Assembly: GCA_013823505.1 (NCBI GenBank)
Contig: PNMH01000051.1
Coordinates: 1-26,879 of the forward strand
DNA length: 26,879 nt
Source of the DNA: Polaromonas sp.
GTDB taxonomy: Bacteria; Pseudomonadota; Gammaproteobacteria; Burkholderiales; Burkholderiaceae
Direction of reading: 5' to 3'
Position 1 is the first letter of the stretch, and each line of letters begins with the position of its first letter. A model generated the notes under the pieces. It did not search any database. It was not told the origin of the DNA and saw only the letters and a list, made by a program, of their open reading frames with translations. The translations under genes and the position numbers were made by a program. Below are positions 10,907 through 19,781 of this stretch, piece after piece.

Positions 10907-11815
10907 TCAGGCAGCGGCGTCCGGCGCGATCGCGTGGTTGGCCATCAGCTCCAGGCTGCGGCACAGCGCCGAATGGTCCAGCCCTGCCATGCCGTGGGCG
11001 GCGCAGCTCTGCATCAATTGCGCCGCGCTGGCCGTGTGCGGCAGGCTCACGCCGAGTTCCTTCGCACCTTGCAGCGCGAGGTTCAAATCCTTCTGGTGCA
11101 GCTCGATGCGAAAGCCCGGCTTGAAGGTGCGCTGGATCATGCGTTCGCCATGCACCTCCAGGATGCGGCTGGCCGCGAAGCCACCCATCAGCGCCTGGCG
11201 CACCTTGGCCGGATCGGCCCCGGCCTTGCTGGCGAACAGCAGGGCTTCGGCCACGGCCTCGATGTTGAGCGCCACGATGATCTGGTTGGCCACCTTGGTG
11301 GTCTGTCCGTCGCCGTTGCCACCCACCAGCGTGATGTTCTTGCCCATGACTTCAAACAAGGGCTTGACGCGGTCGAAGGTGGCCTGCGAACCGCCCACCA
11401 TGATGGTGAGGCTGGCCGCCTTGGCGCCCACCTCGCCGCCGCTGACCGGCGCGTCGAGGTACTCGCATCCCAGCGCATTGATCTTCTGCGCGAACGCCTT
11501 CGTGGCCATGGGGCTGATGGAGCTCATGTCCACCACCACCTTGCCGGCCTGCAGGCCCTTGGCCACGCCGTGTTCGCCGAACAGCACGTCTTCCACGTGC
11601 GGTGTGTCGGGCACCATGGTGAAGACGATGTCGGCCCGGCGCGCCACCTCGGTGGCGTTGGTGCAGATGGTCGCGCCCTGCGCTGCAAAGGCTTCGGGCA
11701 CCTTGCTGCGGCTGCTCACGAACATCGTGTGCCCCGCCTTGAGCAGGTTGAGCGCCATGGGTGTGCCCATGGTGCCCAGGCCGATGAAGCCGACCTTGAT
11801 TCCGTCTTTGGTCAT
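10907..11815 (-). CDS. glxR: 2-hydroxy-3-oxopropionate (tartronate semialdehyde) reductase
   Basis: This 302-residue NAD(P)H-dependent enzyme reduces tartronate semialdehyde to D-glycerate. It belongs to the beta-hydroxyacid dehydrogenase family. Features are the N-terminal Rossmann motif GFIGLGTMGTPMA, the substrate motif YLDAPVSGGEVGA, and the catalytic lysine region TTKVANQIIVALNIEAVAE (Lys in the GxxxKxxNN-type motif). FRIELHQKDLNLAL follows in the C-terminal domain. The start is ATG 11815, 20 bases after the hyi stop; a TTG further up would overlap that gene. The length fits GarR/GlxR (about 294). The gcl-hyi neighbourhood points to GlxR rather than 3-hydroxyisobutyrate dehydrogenase. 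Confidence 0.95.
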   Translation of the reverse strand: MTKDGIKVGFIGLGTMGTPMALNLLKAGHTMFVSSRSKVPEAFAAQGATICTNATEVARRADIVFTMVPDTPHVEDVLFGEHGVAKGLQAGKVVVDMSSISPMATKAFAQKINALGCEYLDAPVSGGEVGAKAASLTIMVGGSQATFDRVKPLFEVMGKNITLVGGNGDGQTTKVANQIIVALNIEAVAEALLFASKAGADPAKVRQALMGGFAASRILEVHGERMIQRTFKPGFRIELHQKDLNLALQGAKELGVSLPHTASAAQLMQSCAAHGMAGLDHSALCRSLELMANHAIAPDAAA

Positions 11816-11835
11816 GGGTGTCTCTGGTGTGTTCT

Positions 11836-12633
11836 TCAAAGCGATTGGCCGTGAGCGGCGACCCAGCCCAGGCCTCTGTCCGTCCCGCCGGGCGTTGCGT
11901 CCCTGGGCTTGTATTCGCAGCCGATCCAGCCGGTGTAGCCCAGCGCGTCGATGTGGTCGAACAGGAACCGGTGATCGATCTCGCCGGTGCCGGGCTCGTG
12001 GCGGCCGGGTGTGTCGGCCAGCTGCATGTGGTGGATGCGCGGGAGCAGGTCGCGGATGGTGTTGGCCAGTTCGCCTTCCATGCGCTGTGCGTGGTAGATG
12101 TCGTACTGCAGGAAGACGTTGTCGGAGGCCACCTCATCCATCAGCTCGATGGCCTGGCGCGGCCGGTTGACGAAGTAACCGGGCATGTCGAAACGGTTGA
12201 TGGGCTCGATCAGCAGCGGGATGCCGAGCTTCTTCGCCTCGGCAGCCGCGTGGCGCACATTGCCCACCCAGGTGGCGCGCGCCTTCGACTCGCCCACGCC
12301 GGCGGGCACGAGACCAGCCATGCAGTGCCAGCGCTGCACGCCGATCACCGGTGCGTAGCTGACGGCCTTGGCCACCCCGGCGCGAAACTCGTCCTCTCGC
12401 CCCGGAATGCAGGCCATGCCACGCTCTCCCGCGGCCCAGTCACCCGGCGGCAGGTTGTGCAACACCAGTTCGAGGTGGTTGGTCCTCAACCGGTTGGCGA
12501 TCTCTTCCGCGGGAAAGTCATAGGGAAACAGGAACTCGACCGCCTTGAACCCGGCTCTGGAAGCGGCGGCAAAACGGTCGAGGAACGGCAGCTCGTTCCA
12601 GAGCATGGACAGGTTGGCGGCAAAACGGGGCAC
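11836..12633 (-). CDS. hyi: Hydroxypyruvate isomerase
   Basis: This 265-residue TIM-barrel enzyme of the xylose-isomerase-like family interconverts hydroxypyruvate and tartronate semialdehyde. The conserved segments are seen: NLSMLWNELPFLDRFAAA at the start, LIEPINRFDMPGYF with a metal-binding Glu, LQYDIYHAQRMEG, and GYTGWIGCEYKP with the second catalytic Glu. The start is GTG 12633 (VPRFAANLS), supported by AAGGA seven bases upstream; 27 further in-frame residues upstream would overlap gcl and look unrelated. The gene begins 13 bases after gcl. The length matches E. coli Hyi (258). Confidence 0.94.
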   Translation of the reverse strand: MPRFAANLSMLWNELPFLDRFAAASRAGFKAVEFLFPYDFPAEEIANRLRTNHLELVLHNLPPGDWAAGERGMACIPGREDEFRAGVAKAVSYAPVIGVQRWHCMAGLVPAGVGESKARATWVGNVRHAAAEAKKLGIPLLIEPINRFDMPGYFVNRPRQAIELMDEVASDNVFLQYDIYHAQRMEGELANTIRDLLPRIHHMQLADTPGRHEPGTGEIDHRFLFDHIDALGYTGWIGCEYKPRDATPGGTDRGLGWVAAHGQSL

Positions 12634-12646
12634 GTCGGTTTCCTTG

Positions 12647-14437
12647 TTATTCCAGCAATCCTGCAGCAACAAGACCCTCGCGGCCCTCGGGGTGCAGGCA
12701 CTCGATGTCTTCAAATTCGTTGATGGCGTTGATCTCGGTGCCCATGGCGATGTTGGTCACCTTCTCCAGGATCACCTCCACCACCACCGGCACACTGTAC
12801 TGGCGCGCCATGGTCTGGGCCTCGCGCAGGGCAGCCCCGATCTTCGCCGGATCGGTCACGCGCAGCGCCTTGCAACCCAAGCCCTCCACCACCGCGCGGT
12901 GGTCCACACCATAGCCTTTGAGCGCCGGGTCGTCCACATTCTGGTTGTCGAACGCGAGTTGCACGCAGTAGTCCATCTCGAAGCCGCGTTGCGCCTGGCG
13001 AATCAGGCCCAGGTAGCTGTTGTTCACCAGCACCTGCACGTAGGGCAGGCGGAACTGCGCACCCACCGCGAGCTCTTCCACCAGAAACTGGAAGTCGTAG
13101 TCGCCCGAGAGGCCGACCACCGTCTTGGTGGGGTCGGCGGCCACCACGCCGAGCGCGGCGGGAATGGTCCAGCCCAAGGGCCCGGCCTGGCCGCAGTTGA
13201 TCCACTGGCGCGGGCCGTACACGTGCAGGAACTGCGCACCGGCGATCTGGGACAAACCGATGGTGGACACGTAGACCGTGTCGCGGCCGAAGGCGGCGTT
13301 CATCTCTTCGTACACGCGCTGCGGCTTGATCGGCATGTTGTCGAAGTGGGTTTTGCGCTGCATGAGCTTCTTGCGCTCGGCGCAGCGTGCGGCCCAGGTG
13401 GCGTGGTCCTTCAAGGCACCGGCGGCCTTGCGTTCGCGCGCCACCTGCACGAAGAGTTCGAGCGCGATCTTTGCGTCTGACACGATGCCCAGATCCGGGT
13501 TGAACACGCGGCCAATCTGCGTGGGCTCGATGTCCACGTGCACAAACTTGCGGCCCTGGGTGTAGACCTCGATCGAGCCGGTGTGGCGGTTGGCCCAACG
13601 GTTGCCGATGCCCAGCACGAAGTCGCTCGCCAGCATGGTGGCGTTGCCGTAACGGTGGCTGGTCTGCAAACCCACCATGCCGGCCATGAGGGGGTGGTCA
13701 TCGGGAATGGCGCCCCAGGCCATCAGGGTGGGAATCACCGGCACGCCGGTGAGTTCGGCCAGCTCCACCAGCAGGTCGGACGCGTCGGCGTTGATGATGC
13801 CGCCGCCGGCCACGATGAGGGGTTTGCTGGAGGCCGCCAGCATGTCCAGCGCCTTCTCCACCTGCTTGCGCGTGGCGGCCGGCTTGTAGACCGGCAGCGG
13901 CTCGTAGGTGTCGATGTCGAACTCGATCTCGGCCATCTGTACGTCGATGGGCAGGTCGATCAGCACCGGGCCCGGACGGCCCGAGCGCATGAGGTGAAAG
14001 GCCTGCTGGAAAGCGCGCGGCACCAGCGCGGGCTCGCGCACCGTCACGCTCCACTTGGTCACCGGCTTGCTGATGGCCTCGATGTCCACCGCCTGAAAAT
14101 CTTCCTTGTACATCCGGGCACGCGGCGCCTGGCCGGTGATGCACAGGATGGGGATGCTGTCGGCAATCGCCGAGTACAGGCCGGTGATCATGTCGGTGCC
14201 GGCCGGGCCGCTGGTGCCGATGCACACGCCGATGTTGCCGGCCTTGGCCCGCGTGTAGCCCTCGGCCATGTGCGAGGCGCCCTCCACGTGGCGCGCCAGC
14301 ACATGGGCAATGGTCTGGCGTTCGCGCAGCTGCGCATAGAGCGGGTTGATGGCGGCCCCGGGGACACCGAAGGCCTGGGTGATCCCCTCCTTCTCCATCA
14401 CGAGCACGGCGGCCATCGCGGCTTTCATCTTCGGCAT
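12647..14437 (-). CDS. gcl: Glyoxylate carboligase (tartronate-semialdehyde synthase)
   Basis: This 596-residue thiamine-diphosphate and FAD-fold enzyme joins two glyoxylates to tartronate semialdehyde plus CO2. It has the three domains of acetohydroxyacid-synthase relatives. Val51 ([13 protein letters not shown]) replaces the otherwise conserved catalytic Glu, the known hallmark of glyoxylate carboligase. The cofactor motif is GDYDFQF followed by [13 protein letters not shown]. The end, [17 protein letters not shown], is typical of the family. The ATG at 14437 has GGAGA seven bases upstream. It is the first gene of a four-gene operon and is divergent from a LysR regulator that probably controls it. 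Confidence 0.97.
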   Translation of the reverse strand: MPKMKAAMAAVLVMEKEGITQAFGVPGAAINPLYAQLRERQTIAHVLARHVEGASHMAEGYTRAKAGNIGVCIGTSGPAGTDMITGLYSAIADSIPILCITGQAPRARMYKEDFQAVDIEAISKPVTKWSVTVREPALVPRAFQQAFHLMRSGRPGPVLIDLPIDVQMAEIEFDIDTYEPLPVYKPAATRKQVEKALDMLAASSKPLIVAGGGIINADASDLLVELAELTGVPVIPTLMAWGAIPDDHPLMAGMVGLQTSHRYGNATMLASDFVLGIGNRWANRHTGSIEVYTQGRKFVHVDIEPTQIGRVFNPDLGIVSDAKIALELFVQVARERKAAGALKDHATWAARCAERKKLMQRKTHFDNMPIKPQRVYEEMNAAFGRDTVYVSTIGLSQIAGAQFLHVYGPRQWINCGQAGPLGWTIPAALGVVAADPTKTVVGLSGDYDFQFLVEELAVGAQFRLPYVQVLVNNSYLGLIRQAQRGFEMDYCVQLAFDNQNVDDPALKGYGVDHRAVVEGLGCKALRVTDPAKIGAALREAQTMARQYSVPVVVEVILEKVTNIAMGTEINAINEFEDIECLHPEGREGLVAAGLLE

Positions 14438-14517
14438 GTCTGTCTCCGGTTGGTTTTTGAACGCTGCCCGATGCTAGGGAACACAACCGGTTTGGAGAAT
14501 GCCACTGGCTGTACGTT

Positions 14518-14542
14518 GATTCGGTACCTGAGGTATGGAATC
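14518..14542. promoter_or_regulatory. Candidate LysR-type operator between gcl and its regulator
   Basis: An imperfect inverted repeat, GATTCGGTACC and GGTATGGAATC, matches in 9 of 11 positions with a TGA spacer. It includes a T-N11-A core of the kind LysR proteins bind. It lies in the divergent region and covers the ATG at 14535, which argues that the regulator really starts at 14568 and controls itself as well as gcl. Confidence 0.5.
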
Positions 14543-14567
14543 GGACTTTCAGGACTACCATGCGGCC

Positions 14568-15482
14568 ATGGACCGATACAAGGAAATCGAAGCCTTCGTG
14601 CAGGTGATGGAACACGGCAGCCTGGCCGCGGCCGCGCTGCACGCGGGCATCACCCCGGTGATGATGGGCCGGCGCATCGACGCGCTGGAAAAGCGCCTGG
14701 GCACGCAGCTCATGCACCGCTCCACACGGCGTCTGGTCCTCACCGAACAGGGTGCGACATTTCTGGATGAATGCCGCGGCCTGCTGGCCCAGTGGGCCAG
14801 CGCCGAGGCCACAGTTTCCTCACAGCGCCACAGCGCAAGCGGTCACCTGGTGGTGTCGGCACCGGCCGCGTTCGGGCGGATGCACGTGGCACCGCACGCG
14901 AGCGCCTTCCTCAAGGCCAACCCGCAAGTCCGCATCTCGTTCAACCTCACCGACCGCGTGGTGGACCTGGTGAGAGACGGCTACGACATGGCCCTGCGCA
15001 TCGGCAATGTGATCGACCCCAACTTCGTGGCCATCAAGCTCGCCACCAACCAGCGCGTGGTGTGCGGCACCCCGGCCTACTTCCGCAAACACGGCAAACC
15101 CAAGACGCTGGACGACCTCAAAGCGCACAACTGCCTGGCCTTCAACCTGCAGGGCGGTCAGCAGCGTGGCTGGTACTTTCTGCAGGACGGCAAGACCGTG
15201 ACCGTGCGCGCCGAGGGCAATCTGGATTGCAACGACGGCGAGCTGCTGCACCGCTGGGTCAGCGAGGGCCTGGGCCTGGGCTGGCGCAGCACCTGGGAGA
15301 TTCAGCTCCAGCTCCAGCGCGGTGAACTGGTGACCGTGCTCGACGAATTCGCCCTGCCCGAATACGACATCCTGGCGGTCTACCCGCAGCAGCGCCACCT
15401 GCCGGCCAAGGTGCGCTTCTTCATCGACCACCTCAAGAAGATCTACGCTCGGCCAGGCTACTGGCTGCGCGACACACCATGA
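14568..15482 (+). CDS. LysR-family transcriptional regulator of the glyoxylate operon
   Basis: This is a 304-residue regulator with an N-terminal winged helix-turn-helix (about 1-60: YKEIEAFVQVMEHGSLAAAA, then RRIDALEKRLG and RSTRRLVLTEQG). A periplasmic-binding-like effector domain follows (LVVSAPAAFGR onward, ending near FIDHLKKIYA). The start at ATG 14568 (MDRYKEIEAF) matches the usual LysR beginning; an ATG at 14535 is possible but sits inside a dyad that looks like an operator. It is divergent from gcl and overlaps the amidohydrolase gene by four bases (ATGA). A glyoxylate- or purine-derived effector is plausible from context only. Confidence 0.92.
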   Translation: MDRYKEIEAFVQVMEHGSLAAAALHAGITPVMMGRRIDALEKRLGTQLMHRSTRRLVLTEQGATFLDECRGLLAQWASAEATVSSQRHSASGHLVVSAPAAFGRMHVAPHASAFLKANPQVRISFNLTDRVVDLVRDGYDMALRIGNVIDPNFVAIKLATNQRVVCGTPAYFRKHGKPKTLDDLKAHNCLAFNLQGGQQRGWYFLQDGKTVTVRAEGNLDCNDGELLHRWVSEGLGLGWRSTWEIQLQLQRGELVTVLDEFALPEYDILAVYPQQRHLPAKVRFFIDHLKKIYARPGYWLRDTP

Positions 15483-16927
15483 CCACCCTGCTGATCCACA
15501 ACGCGGCCTGCATCGCCACCTTCGACCACACCGACCCGGCCCAGGGCCGCGAGCTTCGGGACGCTTCGATGTTCGTGCGCGACAAGCGCATTGAATGGAT
15601 CGGCCTGGCCAAGGACCTCCCGCCAGCGTTGCGCGAGGCTGCAGAGGATGTGATCGATGCGCGTGGCCACCTCGTCATACCCGGCCTGGTGAACACGCAC
15701 CACCACATGTACCAGAGCCTCACCCGTGCGATACCGGCGGTGCAGAACGCCGAGCTGTTTGGCTGGCTGCGCGGGCTCTACCCCATCTGGACCGGCCTCA
15801 CGCCCGAGATGGTGCAGGTCTCCACCCAGGTGGCCATGGCCGAGCTGCTCATGAGCGGCTGCACCACCAGCAGCGACCACCTCTACCTCTACCCCAATGG
15901 CGTGCGGCTGGAAGACAGCATCGAAGCCGCGCAGGCCATCGGCATGCGTTTTGTGGCCACGCGCGGCAGCATGAGCGTGGGGCAATCGCAAGGCGGTTTG
16001 CCCCCCGACAGCGTGGTGGAGCGCGAAGACGCGATCTTGCAAGACAGCCAGCGGCTCATCGAGACCTGGCACGACGCCCGCCATGGCGCCATGCTGCAGA
16101 TCGCGCTGGCACCGTGTTCGCCGTTTTCCGTGAGCACCGGGCTCATGAAGGACAGCGCGGCACTGGCGCGCTCGTTCAAGGGGCAAGGGGTGCGCCTGCA
16201 CACCCACCTGGCCGAGAACGACCACGACATTGCCTACAGCCGCGAAAAGTTCAACCGCACGCCCGCGCAATACGCACAAGACCTCGGCTGGCTGGGCGAC
16301 GACGTGTGGCACGCGCACTGCGTCAAGCTCGACGAGGACGGCATCTCGCTGTTCGCCGCCAGCCGCACCGGCGTGGCGCACTGCCCGTGCAGCAACATGC
16401 GCCTGGCTTCGGGCATTGCGCCGGTGCGCCGCCTGCTCGACGCCGGCGTGCCCGTGGGCTTGGGGGTGGACGGCAGCGCCAGCAACGACGGCGCGCACAT
16501 GGTGGGCGAAGCCCGCCAGGCCTTGCTGCTGGCCCGCGTGGGCCGCGCCATGCAGCCGCCCGAGCTGCGCGCAGGCAAGACCTTCTTCGGTTGCGACCTG
16601 GGCCCGGCCGAGATGACCGCGCGCGACGCGCTTCACATGGCCACGCGCGGCGGGGCGCAGGTGTTGGGACGCAGCGATGTGGGCCACCTCGCACCCGGTC
16701 TGTGCGCCGACTTCGCGCTGTTTGATCTGCGCACGCTGGGCTTTGCCGGCGGCGCGGTCCACGACCCGGTGGCCAGCCTGCTGCTGTGCGCCAGCGCGCA
16801 AGCAGCGTACACGGTGGTGAACGGGCGGGTGGTGGTGCGCGAAGGTCAACTGACCACGGTGGACCTCGGTCCGCTGCTGGAAAAGCACAACCGCCTGGCG
16901 CTTCGGTTGGCGCAGGTGGTGGTTTGA
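15479..16927 (+). CDS. Amidohydrolase, 8-oxoguanine deaminase-like (AtzB/PA0142 group)
   Basis: This 482-residue metal-dependent hydrolase belongs to the cytosine-deaminase-like amidohydrolases. The metal site is visible: H74-H-H76 in GLVNTHHHMYQSLTRA, HTHLAEN in the middle, WHAHCVKLD, and the final Asp in GVDGSASND. The run from NTHHHMYQ to ELFGWL is characteristic of the group that contains Pseudomonas PA0142, 8-oxoguanine deaminase, which makes urate from 8-oxoguanine. Hydroxyatrazine- and isoxanthopterin-deaminating relatives share these motifs, so the substrate is not certain. It is translationally coupled to the LysR gene and stands across from the glyoxylate operon, which fits purine breakdown via urate and allantoin to glyoxylate. 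Confidence 0.85.
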   Translation: MTTLLIHNAACIATFDHTDPAQGRELRDASMFVRDKRIEWIGLAKDLPPALREAAEDVIDARGHLVIPGLVNTHHHMYQSLTRAIPAVQNAELFGWLRGLYPIWTGLTPEMVQVSTQVAMAELLMSGCTTSSDHLYLYPNGVRLEDSIEAAQAIGMRFVATRGSMSVGQSQGGLPPDSVVEREDAILQDSQRLIETWHDARHGAMLQIALAPCSPFSVSTGLMKDSAALARSFKGQGVRLHTHLAENDHDIAYSREKFNRTPAQYAQDLGWLGDDVWHAHCVKLDEDGISLFAASRTGVAHCPCSNMRLASGIAPVRRLLDAGVPVGLGVDGSASNDGAHMVGEARQALLLARVGRAMQPPELRAGKTFFGCDLGPAEMTARDALHMATRGGAQVLGRSDVGHLAPGLCADFALFDLRTLGFAGGAVHDPVASLLLCASAQAAYTVVNGRVVVREGQLTTVDLGPLLEKHNRLALRLAQVVV

Positions 16928-16991
16928 ACCTTGGCCTGTCTGGTGGGGCGATGGGGGGTTGATGGCCTGCGCTCCTTCGGCTCACGGACGC

Positions 16992-17066
16992 GGCTTGCTC
17001 TGCTCCGCGGCTGTCCCCCGGCGGCTGGTGCCGCCTCCTCCTTTATGCCGCTGCGCAGAGCAAGCC
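16992..17066. repeat. Long inverted repeat in the amidohydrolase-chemoreceptor gap
   Basis: Perfect 12-bp arms GGCTTGCTCTGC (16992-17003) and GCAGAGCAAGCC (17055-17066) enclose 51 bases. The enclosed part contains its own hairpin, GGCGGC / GCCGCC (17020-17035). The 306-base gap 16928-17233 has no convincing gene. This element and the next one look like a mobile or repeated intergenic palindrome rather than a promoter. Confidence 0.6.
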
Positions 17067-17130
17067 ACGCCCGCGAGCTGCCTGCACGGTTATGCACTCA
17101 GCAGTCCCCACAGGCTTCGCACGCCAACGA

Positions 17131-17167
17131 GGTCGGCGGGGGCCGGTGACACCGGTCGCCGCCGACC
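17131..17167. repeat. Nested palindrome in the same gap
   Basis: Outer arms GGTCGGCGG (17131-17139) and CCGCCGACC (17159-17167) surround inner arms CCGGT (17143-17147) and ACCGG (17151-17155). The structure lies between the 12-bp repeat and the bidirectional terminator. No coding or promoter signal was seen in it. Confidence 0.55.
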
Positions 17168-17181
17168 GGCACAGACCAAGA

Positions 17182-17219
17182 AAAAACGCGGGAAAGCCCG
17201 ACAGCTTCCCCGCGTTTTT
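17182..17219. terminator. Bidirectional intrinsic terminator between convergent genes
   Basis: The 16-bp arms (17182-17197 and 17204-17219) have one mismatch and a 6-base loop, with A5 at the left end and T5 at the right end. It therefore works for the amidohydrolase transcript on the plus strand and for the chemoreceptor transcript, whose stop is 15 bases away, on the minus strand. Confidence 0.92.
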
Positions 17220-17233
17220 CGAAGCGCCTTGAC

Positions 17234-18823
17234 TCAAGCCCGGACGACGCCCGTCTTGAACACCGCCACCGACTCCACCAGCTGCAGCGCTTGCTGCTTG
17301 AGGCTGTCGGCCGCGGCGGCGCTTTGCTCCACCAGCGCCGCGTTCTGCTGCGTGCCCTGGTCCATGCGGGTGATGGCCTGACCGACCTGCGCCACGCCCG
17401 AACTCTGCTCGGAACTGGCGGCGCTGATCTCGCCCACGATGTCGCTCACGCGGCGGATCGAGGCCACCACTTCCTGCATGGTGGAGCCAGCCTGGTCGAC
17501 CAGGGCCGAACCCTGTTCGACACGGTCCACGCTGGCACCGATCAGGCCCTTGATTTCCTTGGCGGCTTCGGCACTGCGCTGCGCGAGGTTGCGCACTTCG
17601 CCCGCCACCACCGCAAACCCACGTCCTTGTTCGCCAGCACGCGCGGCTTCCACCGCGGCGTTGAGCGCCAGGATGTTGGTCTGGAACGCGATGCCGTCAA
17701 TGACTCCGATGATGTCGCTGATCTTGCGGCTGCTTTCGTTGATGCCCTTCATGGTCTGCACCACGCGGCCCACCACCTCGCCCCCTTGGATCGCCACGCT
17801 GGACGCAGTCTGGGCCAGCTGGCTGGCCTGGCGTGCGTTGTCGGCGTTGTGGCGCACGGTCGTGCCCAGCTGTTCCATGGTGGCAGCGGTCTCTTCGAGT
17901 TCGCTGGCCTGCTGCTCGGTGCGGGACGACAGATCCTGGTTGCCCGAAGCAATTTCGCTGCTGGCGTGTGACACGTAGTCGGAGCTGCGGCGCACGTCGT
18001 TCACGGCCTTGGACAAACCTTCCTGCATGGTTTGCAGCCAGGCCAGCAGGCTGTCGGTGTCGCCCTTTTTCAGGTGAATCGGCGTGGTCAGGTCACCTTC
18101 GGCCACGGCGCGGGCAATGCTCACAGCCGTGCGCGGCTCGCCGCCGAGCTGACGCAACATGTTTCGGGTGATCATCATGGCCAGGCTCAGGCCGACCAAA
18201 AGCGCCAGGCCGATCAGGCCCATGACCGCAAAACGCGCCCGGTCGTACACCGTGGTCACCAACGTGGCAGAGGCTTCACCGCCGTCGTAGTTGTACTTGA
18301 GCAGCGCCGTGAGGTTGGTGATCACCTCGTCAAACGCCATGCTGGCCAGGCCGTCGGCCAGGTCGGCTGCGTCCACCTGCTGCTTGTCACGGCCGAGCTT
18401 GATGACCTTTTCGTTGGCTTGCAGGTAGGCGGTCCAGGAGGTGGACAGCTTGTTGTTGAGCGCCGTCTCTGCCTCGCCCGACACGCGCCCCTGGTAACCC
18501 GCGAACAAGGCCTGCAAGGACTTGCCGGCCTCCTTCATCTTGTCTTCGTACTCGGCGTGGTAGCTGGTGTCGCCGGTGCGGCTGTGCTTGATCTCGAATT
18601 CGCGGTACTCGATCGCCAGCGCACGGGCGTCGGACAAGGCGCCCACGCCCTTGAGCCATTTCTGGGACAGCGCGATGGCTTCACCATCCACGCTCTTCAG
18701 ACCCACCAGAGCGGTGGCGCCCAGAGCAGCCGTCAACACCAGGATGGACGCGAATGCGCCGAAGAGCTGCTGGGCGACCGTCAGTCGACGGAGCCAGCCA
18801 AAAGGATTGGGAAGTTTTTTCAT
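17234..18823 (-). CDS. Methyl-accepting chemotaxis protein
   Basis: This 529-residue chemoreceptor has membrane helix 1 at about 21-42 and a helical four-helix-bundle-like periplasmic sensor at about 43-195. Helix 2 is at about 198-219, a HAMP domain at about 220-272, and a cytoplasmic signalling coiled coil follows. The CheA/CheW-binding tip is clear at about 376-415 ([20 protein letters not shown]). Methylation-type Glu/Gln pairs occur at about 303-320 ([15 protein letters not shown]). No C-terminal CheR-binding pentapeptide is present. It follows the Cache-protein gene by 13 bases and is expected to share its sigma-28 promoter. The ligand is unknown; the sensor domain itself is not a Cache domain. 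Confidence 0.95.
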   Translation of the reverse strand: MKKLPNPFGWLRRLTVAQQLFGAFASILVLTAALGATALVGLKSVDGEAIALSQKWLKGVGALSDARALAIEYREFEIKHSRTGDTSYHAEYEDKMKEAGKSLQALFAGYQGRVSGEAETALNNKLSTSWTAYLQANEKVIKLGRDKQQVDAADLADGLASMAFDEVITNLTALLKYNYDGGEASATLVTTVYDRARFAVMGLIGLALLVGLSLAMMITRNMLRQLGGEPRTAVSIARAVAEGDLTTPIHLKKGDTDSLLAWLQTMQEGLSKAVNDVRRSSDYVSHASSEIASGNQDLSSRTEQQASELEETAATMEQLGTTVRHNADNARQASQLAQTASSVAIQGGEVVGRVVQTMKGINESSRKISDIIGVIDGIAFQTNILALNAAVEAARAGEQGRGFAVVAGEVRNLAQRSAEAAKEIKGLIGASVDRVEQGSALVDQAGSTMQEVVASIRRVSDIVGEISAASSEQSSGVAQVGQAITRMDQGTQQNAALVEQSAAAADSLKQQALQLVESVAVFKTGVVRA

Positions 18824-18836
18824 CGCGCCACCGCCA

Positions 18837-19325
18837 TCACTTCTTGTGACCGATGTAGCTGGCGCCGATCACTTTGCCGCCTGCGTCCTTGATGGGGTTG
18901 TAGCAGGCGTCAAAGGCGGTACCGAGCACGTCGATGGGGCCGCAGAACTGCTGGCCCTTGCTCACGGAGTCGTAGGCGGCGTTGCGGGCGAGCTGGGTGC
19001 CCACACCGCGTTTGCCTTCGGGCGTGAGCACGTTGGTGCTGACGCGCACGAACTCGTCGCCTTCTTTCACGAACACCGTGGCGGTGGCCTGGTGGCTCTT
19101 GCGGATGCCGTCGACCACGTCGAAGTTGTTGTTGATCTTGCGCTCGCCAAAGAACAGGGCTGGAACGGTTTTGCCGGCGACGGTGTCGGTGCCTTCCACG
19201 CGCGGTGCACCGATCTTGGTCAGGCGGCCGTCGAGGTCGGCGATGGTGGCCTTGGGATCGTTGGCGTGGGCGAAGGAGGCAGAGACGGCCAGCGTGGCCA
19301 GCATGAGGGCGCGGTTCAGTTTCAT
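18837..19325 (-). CDS. Secreted single-Cache-domain protein (Cache_3-Cache_2 type)
   Basis: This 162-residue protein has a Sec signal peptide (residues 1-21, ending SFAHA before NDPK) and almost nothing beyond one ligand-binding domain. The body reads like the periplasmic Cache domain of chemoreceptors: [39 protein letters not shown], then [21 protein letters not shown] and [13 protein letters not shown] at the end. Cys128 and Cys141 could form a disulfide. No membrane anchor or signalling domain follows. The start is ATG 19325, with GGAG five bases upstream; the in-frame extension to 19388 lacks support. It is the first gene before a chemoreceptor and probably feeds it, as a free binding subunit. 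Confidence 0.88.
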   Translation of the reverse strand: MKLNRALMLATLAVSASFAHANDPKATIADLDGRLTKIGAPRVEGTDTVAGKTVPALFFGERKINNNFDVVDGIRKSHQATATVFVKEGDEFVRVSTNVLTPEGKRGVGTQLARNAAYDSVSKGQQFCGPIDVLGTAFDACYNPIKDAGGKVIGASYIGHKK

Positions 19326-19377
19326 GAGAACTCCATATAAGACAAGGTTGATGAGGGCATCCGGCGGATGTAAGCCT

Positions 19378-19404
19378 GTATCGGTCACAACCCGTCAGAC
19401 TTGA
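19378..19404 (-). promoter_or_regulatory. Sigma-28 (FliA) promoter of the Cache-chemoreceptor operon
   Basis: On the minus strand TCAAGTCT, 11 bases, then ACCGATAC. The flagellar sigma factor consensus is TAAAGTTT-N11-GCCGATAA; both elements match in 6 of 8 positions at the exact spacing. It lies about 50 bases before the Cache-protein start. This places the operon in the motility regulon. Confidence 0.75.
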
Positions 19405-19439
19405 ATTTTCATCAGCCCGCTCGGGCCTCAAAGGGCGAT

Positions 19440-19471
19440 AAAGCCCGACTTGTCAGCCCAGTTCGGGCTTT
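19440..19471 (-). terminator. Intrinsic terminator after the small membrane protein gene
   Basis: Perfect 9-bp arms AAAGCCCGA (19440-19448) and TCGGGCTTT (19463-19471). Read on the minus strand the hairpin ends in TTTAT. It closes the hydrolase-membrane protein operon ahead of the sigma-28 promoter. Confidence 0.75.
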
Positions 19472-19493
19472 CTGCACACGGCCGGCGCGTGCT

Positions 19494-19781
19494 TCAGATC
19501 AGCGTCACGAACGCCAGCCACCCCACAGCCACCCAGCGGTACACCTGGCCGGGAGGCTGGCGCCACACCGCCACCACGAGGAAGAGGTTGTAGGGCAAGG
19601 GGGCAAAGTGCACCGCAGCGGCCAGCGCGATGCTCAGGCCCGAAGCCGCCATGGCCAGCGCCACACCGGTGGCCAGCAGGTTGATCAACGTGCCCACCAG
19701 GACGAGGTCGCGCCAGAACAGCACGCGCATGGGCACGTCTGCGCGCCAGCGGCTCCTGAAGAATCCGACCGGACGCGACAT
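19494..19781 (-). CDS. Small membrane protein, 95 aa, unknown function
   Basis: The ATG at 19781 overlaps the hydrolase stop by one base (TGATG), so the gene is coupled to it; the longer in-frame version would overlap that gene by 60 bases. The protein has a basic N-terminus (FFRSRWRADVPMR) followed by about three hydrophobic segments (24-46, 50-72, 80-94). No family was recognised. The motif HFAPLPYNLFLVVAVW is the most distinctive part. It is probably an inner-membrane protein with a positive-inside N-terminus. Confidence 0.75.
   Translation of the reverse strand: MSRPVGFFRSRWRADVPMRVLFWRDLVLVGTLINLLATGVALAMAASGLSIALAAAVHFAPLPYNLFLVVAVWRQPPGQVYRWVAVGWLAFVTLI

Noticed and set aside
15458..16888. 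476-aa open frame antisense to the amidohydrolase
   Set aside because: No motif, His/Ala/Val-rich shadow. The plus-strand enzyme has all metal-binding motifs.
16931..17381. Short open frames in the gap between the amidohydrolase and chemoreceptor genes
   Set aside because: They run through the inverted repeats and the terminator and show no protein-like pattern.
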